DNA of 64,000 bases from Tetrahymena thermophila SB210 (Eukaryota > Ciliophora > Oligohymenophorea > Hymenostomatida > Tetrahymenidae): contig NW_002476507.1 in assembly GCF_000189635.1 (NCBI RefSeq), forward strand, positions 496,001 through 560,000, written 5' to 3'. Made by a program: the position numbers and the translations under genes. Shown one piece after another: positions 51,139 to 63,100 of this stretch; the first letter of the stretch is position 1; each line of letters begins with the position of its first letter. Below the pieces are notes generated by a model, which was not told where the DNA came from, did not search any database, and saw only the letters and a program-made list of their open reading frames with translations.

Positions 51139-54100
51139 ATGAATTTTGATACTAGTCAGCTACAATCAAGTAGTGCCTTCGAAGCAGTAGTTAGAAAGAA
51201 AGAAAAATTTAATACCTCAAAATTTGAATCACGTCAATAGCATTTTGACCTAAATGACATTTCGAAAATTGGAGAAATAGATAAATAGGATGAAAGCTAC
51301 TTAGATAAGTAAAGGATAATATCAATTTAGGATTAAAATCAATCTGTAATAACAAATAATCAAGGTAACGTTATCTAATCATCAAAAACAATCACAATGC
51401 AGTTGTCTGATATAGTAAAAAGAGTAAGGCTGATGTAGGCAGCAAAAAAACTTGTCAACAGTACTCGCTCTAGGATGCTAAAAAATATGAAAACTCACTA
51501 GTACTCACTAATTAATGATAAATCTTAAGATTTTACTGATATGAAAAAAGATTTCTTTTAAAATTCTATTTTCTCTTTTGCAATAAGTAGAGATTCAAAA
51601 TGGGTGTTTGCTAAGAAGATAATTCAATAATTTATTTTTTTTTTGTAAAAAATTCCTGTTATAAACCCTTCTAGCCGTAAAAAATACTTTTGGGATATTT
51701 GTGTTTGCTTGGTTTTAATCTATTCCTTTTTTATTATACCTGTGATGGTGTGTTTTAGTTTGCAAGAATCTGATGTTTCGCTTAAAAATATATTAGATAT
51801 CATACTTATTGTTAACTTTTTAAATATTTTGATTCTTTGCAATACAGGTTTTTACAAGCGAGGTGTGCTTAACAAAAATAGGGTAAGTATCTGGAGAAAA
51901 TATTTTAATGAGTAAATGAAAATTGATTTTTGGTCTCTTATCCCTTTGCTTGTATATAGATTCTTAGCTTTGAATTTTATCGAATAATTAGGCTATTACT
52001 AATTTATTACACTTTCAATTATTATAAAATGGAAAGAAATTTAGAAGATATTTAATAATACCTAGTAAAAGTATATTCTTTTTCCTAATTTGAGAAACAT
52101 TTTTAAATTACTTAGCTTGTTCTTTAAAATTCTTTTTATTGCTCATGGATGTGCCTGCTTCTGGATAATAGCAGGAAGGTTATCTCAAAAATATTAGGAT
52201 TAAAATTGGTTAAGTTATAAAAATTTAGAAGGTGATAGCTGGAACAAATAATATTTGTCTGCATTTTATTTTTGTTGTGTCACAATGACAACTGTTGGTT
52301 ATGGAGATATATCGCCTCAGTCTACTATAGAGATGTTTTTTTGTATTGTTATTTTATTGTTTGCTTGTGGTGTGTTTGGTTTTTCTATAAATACAATTCA
52401 AGCCATATTGTAAGATTTCAGTAAAGCAGAAAACGAAATTCTAGATAAGATGTACATTATAAAAAATTATCTAAACAAGAAACAAATAAACCAAATACTC
52501 TCTAAAAATGTGACAGAATATCTTGAGTAAATTTATTTTCTTTAAAATTATAAAAAATAAATTTAACATTGTTTGTTTGTTAATTTGTTTATTTCAATTT
52601 TAATTAACATATGTTCTCATGTTTATTTTAAATAAAATTAACCTAGATATTTTTGGAGGGGAAATTAGCAAACTAACTAAGAAGAAGAGGAAAAAATGAT
52701 CAAATAGCTTCCTGATTATTTAAGGAATGAATTGCTTATCGAATCTAACAAAATAATACTTAGAGATAGCCTAATTTTTTAAAATAATTTTAGTGAAGAA
52801 GTTATACATGCAACTATTCCTATTATTCAAGAAATAAATTTTACACCTTTAGAGGTTATTTATACAGAAAACGATGAAAATATTGATAGATCTGTTTACT
52901 TCGTACAGGAAGGAATAGTAGAAGTATATTTAGAGGTTATTGAACATTTATAACCTGGTTTGGGATCTATCTAAAAGTCTTACAAAGTTATTAAAAGATT
53001 AAAAAAAGGAGATTGCTTTGGAGAAATAGAATTTTTTACTGATGGGAATAGATAGATGAATGTAAGAAGTCTCAGTTTCTCTACTTTACTTAAAATTAAT
53101 AGGAGTGATTTCATTAATACTATTAAGAATTTTCCAACTGACTATGAATAGTTTTGTTATATAAAAGATAGATTGATTTTTTAAAATGACTATTCTAAGA
53201 TAAGTCATAAGTGTGCAAGTTGTAACAGTGAAAACCATCGTATTGGGTATTGCCCATACCTTCATTTTGTATCAAATAAGCCTAAATTATTTGCAATATT
53301 AAATAAAACATAGAATTAGTAAAGAAATGAGTCATTCCCAACTCAAATTACTAACAGAAAAAGATAGAGGTACAGATTATTTCCATAGTAAATAATGGCA
53401 TTAGTGAATAATTATGTGCAAGTAAATGAAGATTTAGTTGAAGAATTTAATGAGAAATATTTATCTTTTGATATAAGCAAGTGTGATATATGTTCTAATT
53501 TAGTTAATTTATAGCCATCAAACCAGTAATACCTCCACTCTAATTCAGATTAAGCAGCTGCAAATCCATTGCTGAATTTATACACGGTTAGTAATAAATA
53601 AAATAATGAAGGCAATTAACCAAAATAAAAAAATGATTTAGCAAAAAATGGAAAATCTGGGGCTAACAAATTAAATAACAGCATCGGAAACTAAAAAATT
53701 TTGACATTTTAATAACAATTTTAAAATAATAATCTAAGTCTTCACTCTTACCAATAAATTGATGAATAGTAACCATAAAAAATGAATAACTTAAGAAATG
53801 CTGGAAAATTATAATCAAAAATTTCAGCTAGTATTTTAGAAGGGACAGATTGTTAAGAAAACTACTCTCCCAAAGATTACAAATTATAACCTATTTCTCT
53901 ATTAAAGTAATAGAGTCAAAGCATAGAATTAAATAACCACTGTAACTAAGTTTTTTAAAATAATCAGTAGCAGCACATTAATTAATTAATTTAAAATTAA
54001 AATGGGATGTACTCTAATATGAATAGCTTTATATTTTAGTAAAGTCCAGATTTAGATAATTAAGAACAAACTTCTTTGTAGACTAAATTAAATAAATAAA

Positions 54101-55182
54101 TTGCTAATAATTTCTAAAATGCTAGCATTAATAATCAATTGTATAATAAAAATTAAAGTATGTAGAATATGGATTAAGACTAGTAATAAAGAGATGAAAT
54201 ATACCTAAGAAAATTATCTATGTTTTACACATATGAGGATGTGTTGAATATTTATAATTCTTAGAATAACTAATAAAATTTTCATATTAAGAAATTATTT
54301 TTTGATATTTTTTATGGTGAGTTTGAGAAGATTAAAGTATTTGAACTTTATTATCCACTCAATAATTTCTAATATGTTGTAAAGCAAATTCACATGGACT
54401 CAAACCAAAAAAAGAAAATGAGATAAAAACTTCTTGAGCAGTAAAGATAAAACATGAATAAAATTATTATGAAAAAGAAGAAGAAAAACGGAGGCAGAGC
54501 ATCAGTTAATATAACTTCTGCAGATTATTAAGTAGTAAAATTACTAGTTGATAAATTTGAATAGGAAAATAAGGAGATTAAAAGTATGAAAGGAAGTTCA
54601 ATAATGCCAAATAATTCAGGAATGAATTCAAATATTTATATGAATAACTTAAACATCAATTCTTCACCCTAATTTAACAATAGAAGAAACAGCTTAACAG
54701 GCTCTTTAGTTAATTATAAAACTTAAAAATCGGTTAAAAATATAGAGAAAACAAATTTTTAAGACTCTGAAAATGAAAATAATGAAGGGCAAAGTATTTC
54801 TAAAAGTAACATTACTTAAAATCAAACAATATTTAATTGTAAACAAAATCATAGTCCATAAAATATATCCTTATCTAGTTCTGAAGCAATTGGAGAATCA
54901 CGAAATTCTTCTTAAGTATATGACATATACAATAAATAATAATCAGAATCTATGTAATAAAATTAAGAATTTAAATAATCATAAAACCAATCTAATAAAT
55001 AATAAAAACAAAAAAAATCAAATTAAATCACTCAAAATGAAATACAAATATTCTTAAATATTGAAAATAAGCTTAGCCCCCCTTTTTTAGAAGAACCTGC
55101 ATTAAATAATGAACATTCAGAAATTCCAGACATTCGTCTGTGTTAATATAATAATCAAATAAATTAAATTGATAATATTTGA
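51139..55182 (+). CDS. Cyclic-nucleotide-binding K+ channel with zinc knuckle, paralogue A
   Basis: A plasma- or ciliary-membrane K+ channel of about 1,307 residues in the EAG/HCN/CNG superfamily. It starts MNFDTSQLQSSSAFE. The N-terminal cytoplasmic domain includes TRSRMLKNMKTHQYSLINDK. S1 (WDICVCLVLIYSFFII), S2, S3 (FWSLIPLLVYRFL), an S4 with few basic residues (IIIKWKEIQKI), S5 (LFFKILFIAHGCACFWI), the pore TMTTVGYGDISPQ (filter at residue about 385, nt 52291-52308) and S6 follow. A 120-nt intron (52527-52646) falls in the linker after TEYLE. The CNB domain (residues about 525-645) has YFVQEGIVEVYLE and FGEIEFFTDGNRQMNVRS, keeping the cassette Arg. A CX2CX4HX4C knuckle (53212-53253), SKCDIC (about 53476), and a C-terminal module with YYPLNN (about 54296-54440) complete it. 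Intracellular cyclic-nucleotide gating is inferred. Confidence 0.9.
53212..53253 (+). other. CCHC zinc-knuckle motif in channel A
   Basis: The 14 residues CASCNSENHRIGYC match CX2CX4HX4C exactly, the spacing of retroviral-type zinc knuckles that bind zinc and often single-stranded nucleic acid. It lies just after the CNB domain, in the same place in all three channels. Zinc binding is inferred from spacing. Confidence 0.75.
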
Positions 55183-55813
55183 AAATACAAATCTGTTATA
55201 TTCATAAAATTAACAAATCCATATACAATTTATTGATAAACTAAAAAAATAACTAATGAAATAAATAAATAATTTTATACCTTTTTTAAATTCTAATTTA
55301 TACAGAATCAGTTAAATTATAAAAATTACTTTTTAATCTTCTGAAAATCGATAAAATATTTTTGAAATTTAAATTATTAATTCTTACATTTGTTTATTCA
55401 ATAAGATGTAAATAATAATAAAAATAACTTTTAATTGTAATTAAAATTTTAAAAGATCACCTAATCAGACTTTTCTTATGATGATTTTAATAATATAAAC
55501 CAAATTGAGTGAAATGATAAAAAAATATGTAGTTTATGTTTTTATAATTTGAGTTTTATTTTATTTTCTGGAGCTCATAGCTTTTAGTAGAATTAATGAC
55601 TTAATATTTGATAAATATAAATTAGGGTAATAATTACAAAAAAGCAATACTTAAAGTTTTGTTTTATATTTAAAAATTAAATAAATTTTTATCAATCACA
55701 TTTAATTAACTTATAAAATAATTAATTAGCTAACTAGCAAATAACAAAAGAAGGCTTTGATAGAGAGTTACTTAAATATTTAAATAAAATTTGATCAATA
55801 TTTTTATAAAGAG
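55183..55813. other. Intergenic spacer between channels A and B
   Basis: About 630 bp of AT-rich sequence between tandem paralogues, likely holding the 3' region of A and the promoter of B. No other feature is seen. Confidence 0.55.
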
Positions 55814-58800
55814 ATGATTACTTTTGGAGATAATAAAGAGAAAAATACTGAAAAAAAATAATTTCCTCATTCATCCCAATTAGTCAAAAAGCATAGCATA
55901 AATTTGATCAAAGTAAAGAATTGTTTTTAACATAATGTTATAGCTTAAGACAACTAAGATAATGATTTTGTGAGCTCTCCAATTGATATAAAGTTTTCTA
56001 AAGAGGATAGTATCTATTTTGGTGATTAATAATAAATAGAAAATAAATAAAATGAAATTGTTCCTAAGTTAGTAGAAATTATTAAGAAAATTCGGCTGAT
56101 TGATATAAGTAGAAGTATTATACAAAAAACCAGAGCTCGCATGTTAAAGAATATGAAAACGCATTAATATGAGTTTATTAATGATAAAAGCTAAGATTTT
56201 TCTGATTTGTAGAAAGGAAACAAGTAAAAATTAATTTTTTTATCTATAGCGCAGTAAAATTCCTTACTTTTTAAAAAGTATCAGCTTTTACTTAAAGTTA
56301 TATCCTCTTTGCCTGTATTTAGTCCTTCTAATAATCTAATTATGATTTGGGATATTTTATTTTAAGTTATTTTACTTTATTCTTTCTTTATTATACCAAT
56401 TATGGTTAGCTTTAGTTTAAATGAGAATGATATTTAGTAAGATTTTGTTATAGAATTTATTTTAGTAATTAATATTCTTGAAGTTATTGTATAATGCAAT
56501 ACAGGCTTCTATAAAAGAGGTATCTTATGCAAAAAGAGAAGCAGTATTTGGAGGAAGTATTATTTAGAATAATTTTACACAGATGTTTGCTCTTTGTTAC
56601 CTTTATTTACATACAATTTTTTTTTAAAAAGTTTAGATTAAAATACCAATTTTTAATTCCTTATTTTATCTATTTTAATAAAATGGCGTGCTTTTTCCAA
56701 TCTTTATAAAAACATATAGCAAAGATATTTACTTAAATCAAATATCAGAAACACTCTTTCTCTATTAAATTTATTTTTTAAGATCCTGATAATTGCTCAT
56801 GCATGTGCTTGTTTATGGATAATATGTGGGAGACTATCTATGAAATTTTAAGATGTGTCATGGATATAAACATTAAATTTATAGAATTAAAGTTGGTACA
56901 AATAATATTTAGAAGCTTTCTATTTTTGCTCAGTAACAATGGCGACTGTTGGATATGGAGACATATCACCATAATCAACGATAGAAGTAGGATTTTGTAT
57001 TGTGATGGTGTTTTTTGCTTCTGCAGTTTTTGGATTTGCAGTGAACACAATCTAGGCTGTCCTTTAAGATTTTTCAAAAAATGAAAAGCTTTTGATGCAG
57101 AATTTGCTCATAATAAAAAACTATTTGCATAAGAAATCAATAAATGACCGCCTTTCAAAAGACGTAACTGAGTATTTGGAGTAATTTAACTTTTTTGTGT
57201 TTTTTATGCAATGAATTATTACTAAAAGTAAAAGTGATCGAAATTAATAATTAATTTTTTCAAATTAAAATTTTTGTATTTATTTATTTATTTTAAATAT
57301 TTTTAATTGACTGTAAAGGTATTACTTGAGTGCTAATTAAGAATCGAATCAGTAACAAGAAGAAAATTTGATAAAATAACTTCCTGACTCACTTCGCAAT
57401 GACCTCTTAATAGAATCAAATAAAATAGTACTCAGAGATTGTAAAATATTTTAAAATTATTTCAGTGAAGACATCATAAGAGCGACTATCCCAATAATTT
57501 AAGAAAAACACTATACTCCCTATGAGAATATATTTGTAGAAGGAGAAAATAACTAAGATTAATGCATCTATTTTGTTTAAGAAGGAATTGTGGAAATGTA
57601 TATTGATTGTACAAATTACTTTGATGAGAAAGTAGGAGGTAAGGATTAGTTCAAAACAATAAAACGGTTTAAAAAAGGTGAATATTTTGGGGAATTATAA
57701 TTTTTCATTAATGAAAATAAAGGGATGAGTGTTAGGAGCATTAATTTTTCTACATTATTGAAAATATAAAGAAAAGACTTTATTTAAATCTTAAAAAAAT
57801 TTCCATAAGATTATGAGTAATTTTGCTATATAAAAGATGCTTTAATTATGCAACAAAACTACGAAAAACTTTACTAAAAGTGTCCTAGTTGTTAGAATAA
57901 TAGTCATTTATTAGAAACATGCCCATTCTTACATTATTATCCCAAAAAATATAAACTTTTCGCTTAGCAGAATATATCTTAGGATTAAGAAAGAAGTGAA
58001 GAAATATTTCTAAGATCAGTAAAAAAGAGTCGGTATAATCTCAATTTAAATGAAGAAATAGCTATTGAGTATATAGAATTCAACTAAGAATTACTGTAAT
58101 AATACAGTGAAAAATATCTCTCATTTAATTTTGCTAAATGTGATATGTGTACATAATTTCATAAAAGCTATATTTTGAATAACAAACGTAAAGAAGTTAC
58201 TCCTATTTTTGATAAGAGTTAATTTGATCAAGAAATATTTTCAAATTAAATTCAAAATAACTATTCATCATAGAATAATTTATACCAAAGTAACTTTTAA
58301 AATATGAAGAATAAGGAGGTGCAATAACAAACTGATAATATATCTTCATAAAGCTTAAATTAAATAAATGATGACTAAGGATTTTAATCGAAATTTAATA
58401 AATTTAAAAGTCTCTACACAAGAACATAAAATTCAAAAAGCATAGAAAATTTAGATAACATGGAAATTTCTTCCTCTAATTATATTAAATGTTAACCCTC
58501 ATAACTCAAACAAAAAAATATTAAAAAAAATTTTGATTCAAATTTAAATGTCAGTGCCCTCTAAAACACTTTTAATCCTCCTATCTAAATTAGTAATACT
58601 TTTATTTAGCAAAAGAATTAGAGTTCTCTTAAAATTCTAGGTGTACAACAACAACCCTATCAAGAAGTTGATAATTTTTAAAGTGAATAATTATACCCAT
58701 AGAATTTATACAATACACCTAGTATTTAAGCAATTAATAATGGTGTTTATGAAAATACAAATTATGTTCATTACTAAGATTCTGCTAAAAAAATTAGAAA

Positions 58801-59725
58801 TTAATCATTTTCTGCAATTCCTTAATAAGATCTGAAAAAAAATGATTAATAACATGTTTAAAGAATATTCTTTGATTAATTTTTAGGTTAATTTGATAAA
58901 ATGAAAGAATTTTAGTTATACTATCCTCTAAATAATTATCATTATGTCATTTCATAAACTAAATAAGACCAAAATCAAAAAAGTAAACTGAGAGCAGAAA
59001 TCCTACGTATCCAAAGAGAGAGACAAAGTAAGATATCTCAGAATAAATAACTAAGAAATTTTAAACAAGGATCTCGCTGTTAAACTATTAAATAAAATAA
59101 AATTATCAAAAAACTTTTAGATAAATATGAATTTGAAGGAAGAGTAAATACATCTCAAAATTTTGATGATTAAGTTTCTCCAATTACAATAAGCAATTAA
59201 AATTTTTTTCTTAGAAAGCATAGAGATAGTGTTATTCAATCCCCACTACTAAGTTATGTAGAAAAAGAAAAATGTTAAACAGCTAAACATTTTACAAATA
59301 ATTAATATTTAGATTATGAATTAAATAATGATATTTCCATAACTTAGAAAAACCATCCTTCATTTTAATAAAGTTATTCTTTATTCAAGAAAAATGTATC
59401 ATAGCAAATTGAAGAGTTTAACCAATAGGACAGTTATTATTAAGCAAACAAAGATGATTCTGATCTTAATTAAGTTTCTATTTAAAACGCTATAAATGAA
59501 TTACCTTCAAATAAATAACTAAACTCATATTAAGCATTAGAAAATCAATAGAAAGCTAAAAGTAGTTAAATTTCGTTACAAATCAATTAAATCATTTCAA
59601 ATAACACTATTAATAGCCCACCTAAGCAAGAATAACAAGTGCTGAGTCTTAAATAAATATAGAGTACTAAATTTTCACTTTACCAATATAATCAAAATGA
59701 AGGAAATCTAACCTTTAAGCATTGA
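55814..59725 (+). CDS. Cyclic-nucleotide-binding K+ channel with zinc knuckle, paralogue B
   Basis: A protein of about 1,257 residues with the same plan as channel A. It starts MITFGDNKEKNTEKK. The N-terminal domain has TRARMLKNMKTHQYEFINDK; S1 contains MIWDILFQVILLYSFFIIP, S4 is weakly basic (LSILIKWRAFSNLY), and S5 has LFFKILIIAHACACLWI. The pore is TMATVGYGDISPQ (filter 56945-56962). A 138-nt intron (57181-57318) sits at the same place and phase as in A. In the CNB domain the cassette is FGELQFFINENKGMSVRS, so the phosphate-binding Arg is Lys. The knuckle is CPSCQNNSHLLETC, AKCDMC follows about 70 residues on, and the C-terminal module has FDKMKEFQLYYPLNNY (about 58885-59030). The stop is TGA at 59723-59725. 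With the standard code this gene looks shattered, but every break is TAA or TAG, so it is intact. Confidence 0.9.
57881..57922 (+). other. CCHC zinc-knuckle motif in channel B
   Basis: CPSCQNNSHLLETC fits CX2CX4HX4C exactly and is followed by PFLHYYPKKYKLF, which parallels the PYLHFVSNKPKLF of channel A. Non-ligand residues within the knuckle have changed, but ligands and spacing have not. Confidence 0.75.
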
Positions 59726-60157
59726 TGTAGAAAGAAAAGAATAATTTTTAATTTTGATGAAAATAAATTTAAATTAAATGTATCCTTTTTTTCATTAAGA
59801 TAATTAAATATAATTAATTCAATAATAAATTAATTCTATTTTTAAGTAATTAATCTATATTTCATTTAATTAAATCATACAAATTAAAAAAAAAAAAATT
59901 CAATTTTTGCTATTTTTTATTAAATTTTAAAAAAAAGTAATTTTAGTTTATATGAATAAAATATTTTTTTTTATGATTATTTTTTTATTCTACTTTGATA
60001 TCTATTAAAATGTATAATAAATTATCAACGTCCAATAATTAGTTAAATTATCCATCAAAAATTAGCAAAATTTTGGTTAAGTGCAAATAAATATAAAAGT
60101 TAATTTACTTTTAGTTAACCAATCAAAATTAAAGAAGAAAATAGATAGATAACAAAC
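59726..60157. other. Intergenic spacer between channels B and C
   Basis: About 430 bp of AT-rich sequence with poly-A and poly-T runs around 59885-59990. It is the probable 3' end of B and promoter of C. No gene is seen. Confidence 0.55.
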
Positions 60158-63100
60158 ATGTCAATACTTTAATCAAAAGAAGAAAGTTTAAGTTACTGTG
60201 AGAATAAGTTGCAAAGCGAAAAATAATTCAGTCAGAGAAAAAGCATATAAATAACAACTAATAATTACCTGATTAGATCTAAGGAAAAAATAGAATCAGA
60301 AAAGGCTGATAATAATTCTTGCTTGAATGTTTAGAGTCCATACATTAGTGATTGCATCAAACGAACAGTTGAAAATGAGGAGCTTTCTTATTAAGAAAAT
60401 AAATCTGATAACTACATAATAATAAAATTATATGAAATCATGAGAAGAATGAAAATTAAATAGCTAGTTTCTCACTTAGTTAACAGAATTCCCTCACGCA
60501 TGCACAAAAAGATGACTCCATACTAATTCTATCTAATAAATGATAAAAGCTAAGACTTTCAAGATTAGTAAAATAAAACTAATATTTTTTTTTCTAGGCT
60601 AGCTTCAAAAAAGTTTGTATTTAGTTTTTTAACAATCTTTTAAAAATGTCTGAGTATTATCCCAATTTTGAGCCCATCTAGTAAATATAAGCTTATTTGG
60701 GATATTATTGTTTCGTTTTCACTGGTTTAAGCTTTCTTTTTTATACCCATTCTTATATCTCTCAGCATTCACGAAGAGGGGTTATTTTATGATTAAATTC
60801 TGTAATTTATAATAGTAGTAGGAGTTTTTGACATAATTATAACTTGTAATACAGGTTTTTATAAAAAAGGAGTTTTATGCAAAAAAAGGAATAAAATTCT
60901 AAGAAAATACTAATCTGAAGATTTGGTAAACGATATCTTATTTCTACTTCCTATTCTAATCTATAAGTTTGTTTTCTCTTAGCTGTAGAACTATTATTAT
61001 TATTAGGTTATTTTACTTTCATTTTTATTAAAATGGAAGAAACTCTCTAAAGTCTATTAAAGTATAGAAAACATATATATTTTAAAACCAAATATCAGAA
61101 ATATTTTATCTCTTATGAATCTTTTTTTTACAGTCTTGTTAATTGCTCATACTTATGCTTGTGTTTGGATTATCGTTGGGAGATTTTCATATTCATTTTT
61201 TGACTTAAATAACTGGATGTCAGCATAAAAATTAATTGACTCTACTTGGGCTGAGAAGTACTTATATGCTTTTTATTTTTGCACAGTCACAATGTCAACT
61301 GTTGGCTATGGAGATATAGTCCCAAGATCACCATTAGAAAGAATAGTTTGCTCATTAATGATTGTAACTTCAGCAGGTATTTTCGGATTTTCTGTAAACA
61401 CTATCTCTGGAATTTTGTAAGATTTAACAAAAAATGAAAGAAACATTATGGAAAAAATGTATGTAATTAAAAATTATTTGCTGAAGAAGTCGATCAGCCT
61501 TAATCTTTCAAATGACATAACAGAGTATTTAGAGTAAAATACTTTATTTAAATTATTTATTATTTTTTTACTTTTTAATTTATCTAAATTATCTTTAAAG
61601 ATTGATTAAAGTTAATACAAGTAGATTAATAAATTAAGTTTATTTAACTAAATAATCAAAGACTAAAAAAAATTAAATAAATTAGAAAGGAGAACATTAA
61701 AAAAAGAAAAATTAATTTCACTTACAATAATTTTGTTAGCAAAAGAGTTGGGATTAGGCTTTTTAGTTTTCTTTCATAAGGAATTTTTCAAAATATTAGT
61801 GACATATTACAAAGCATTTATATTCAATTTTTCCCAACCTATTTTCAAAGAATTTTTAAAAAATTTTAATACTTGATTAGTTATGAAAATACCAAATATT
61901 TTTGGTTTTACTGAAAATAATTAACAGTATAATTTCAGCTTTACTTATGTATAATATTTGGTATTTCAAACCTTGAAATATTAATGTTATTTATAGATAT
62001 TACTGGAGATAGAATGAAGAATACAATTAAGAAGAAGAAGAGAGAATGGTTAAATAGCTCTCAGATCAGCTGCGAAACGATTTATTAATTGAATCTAATA
62101 AAATAATTTTAAAAGAGTGCCAATTTTTTTAAAATAACTTTAGTGAAGAGCTGATAAAATCAATGGTTAATATTATATAAGAAAAGAATTATACTCCTGA
62201 AGAAATAATTTATTTAAAAGAAGATTAAAATTAGAGTCGAGCTATATACTTCGTTCAAGAAGGGATAGTGGAAATATTTATGGAAACTCAAAATAACTAA
62301 TAAAAATAAAACAATTAATTCAAATCTCTAAAAAAGCTTAAGAAAGGTGATTTCTTTGGAGAAATAGAGTTTTTTACAGATATAGATAAATAGTAAAATA
62401 TTAGAAGTATAAATTTTACTAAAATTTTAAAAATTGATAGACAAGATTTTATGCAAATCATTAAGGATTATCCTTAGGATTATGAATAATTCTGTTACAT
62501 CAAAGATAAAATGATAAATTAGTAAGACTTTCAAAAGATTCATTTGTAGTGCCATAGCTGTGCTAGCTAAAGCCACGTATTAGAGAGATGTCCTTTTGTA
62601 AATTTTATACCTAATAAACCCAAAGTAATTCTTAGCTATAATAGATCTGAACCTTAATTTGAAAGAAATTAATCAATTAGACGACAAAGAAAATTTTACT
62701 ACAATTAAGATGATTTGCTTTAAATGTTAGAATCGTTTTAAGAAGTGAATGAAGAATTTTTGGAAGAGTATGAAAATAATTTCCTCGATTTTTAAATTAG
62801 CAAATGCGATATTTGCCAAAGTTAGTAATAGACATAGAGCCAAGGATAAACTTCAACAATAGATTTATTTAATTAAGTGCAGCACAATAGTAATAATAAT
62901 AATAATACTATTAAAAACAACTCTAACTTTTCTAAATAGTCAAATATACATATTTTGAATCCTACTACAGCTGCTTTTGGCTATAATACGCCTAAGAAGA
63001 GATCAAATTCAAATTTAACAAATGAAGATTAGATATCATAAAAGATTAATCAGCATAAAAAAGCTTACCTGCAAAATAATTGTATGATCATGAGTCAATT

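Noticed and set aside
51139-51915. Separate small membrane protein starting at 51709
   Set aside because: The frame is continuous with the upstream channel A sequence, and paralogues B and C have the same segment as S1-S2.
56803-57084. Plus-strand 93-codon frame and minus-strand 79-codon frame overlapping channel B
   Set aside because: Both lie over the pore-region coding sequence in other frames and show no motif; they are shadows.
55814-59725. Channel B as a pseudogene broken by many stop codons
   Set aside because: All apparent breaks are TAA or TAG, which encode Gln here. The frame has no TGA outside the intron and all domain landmarks are intact.
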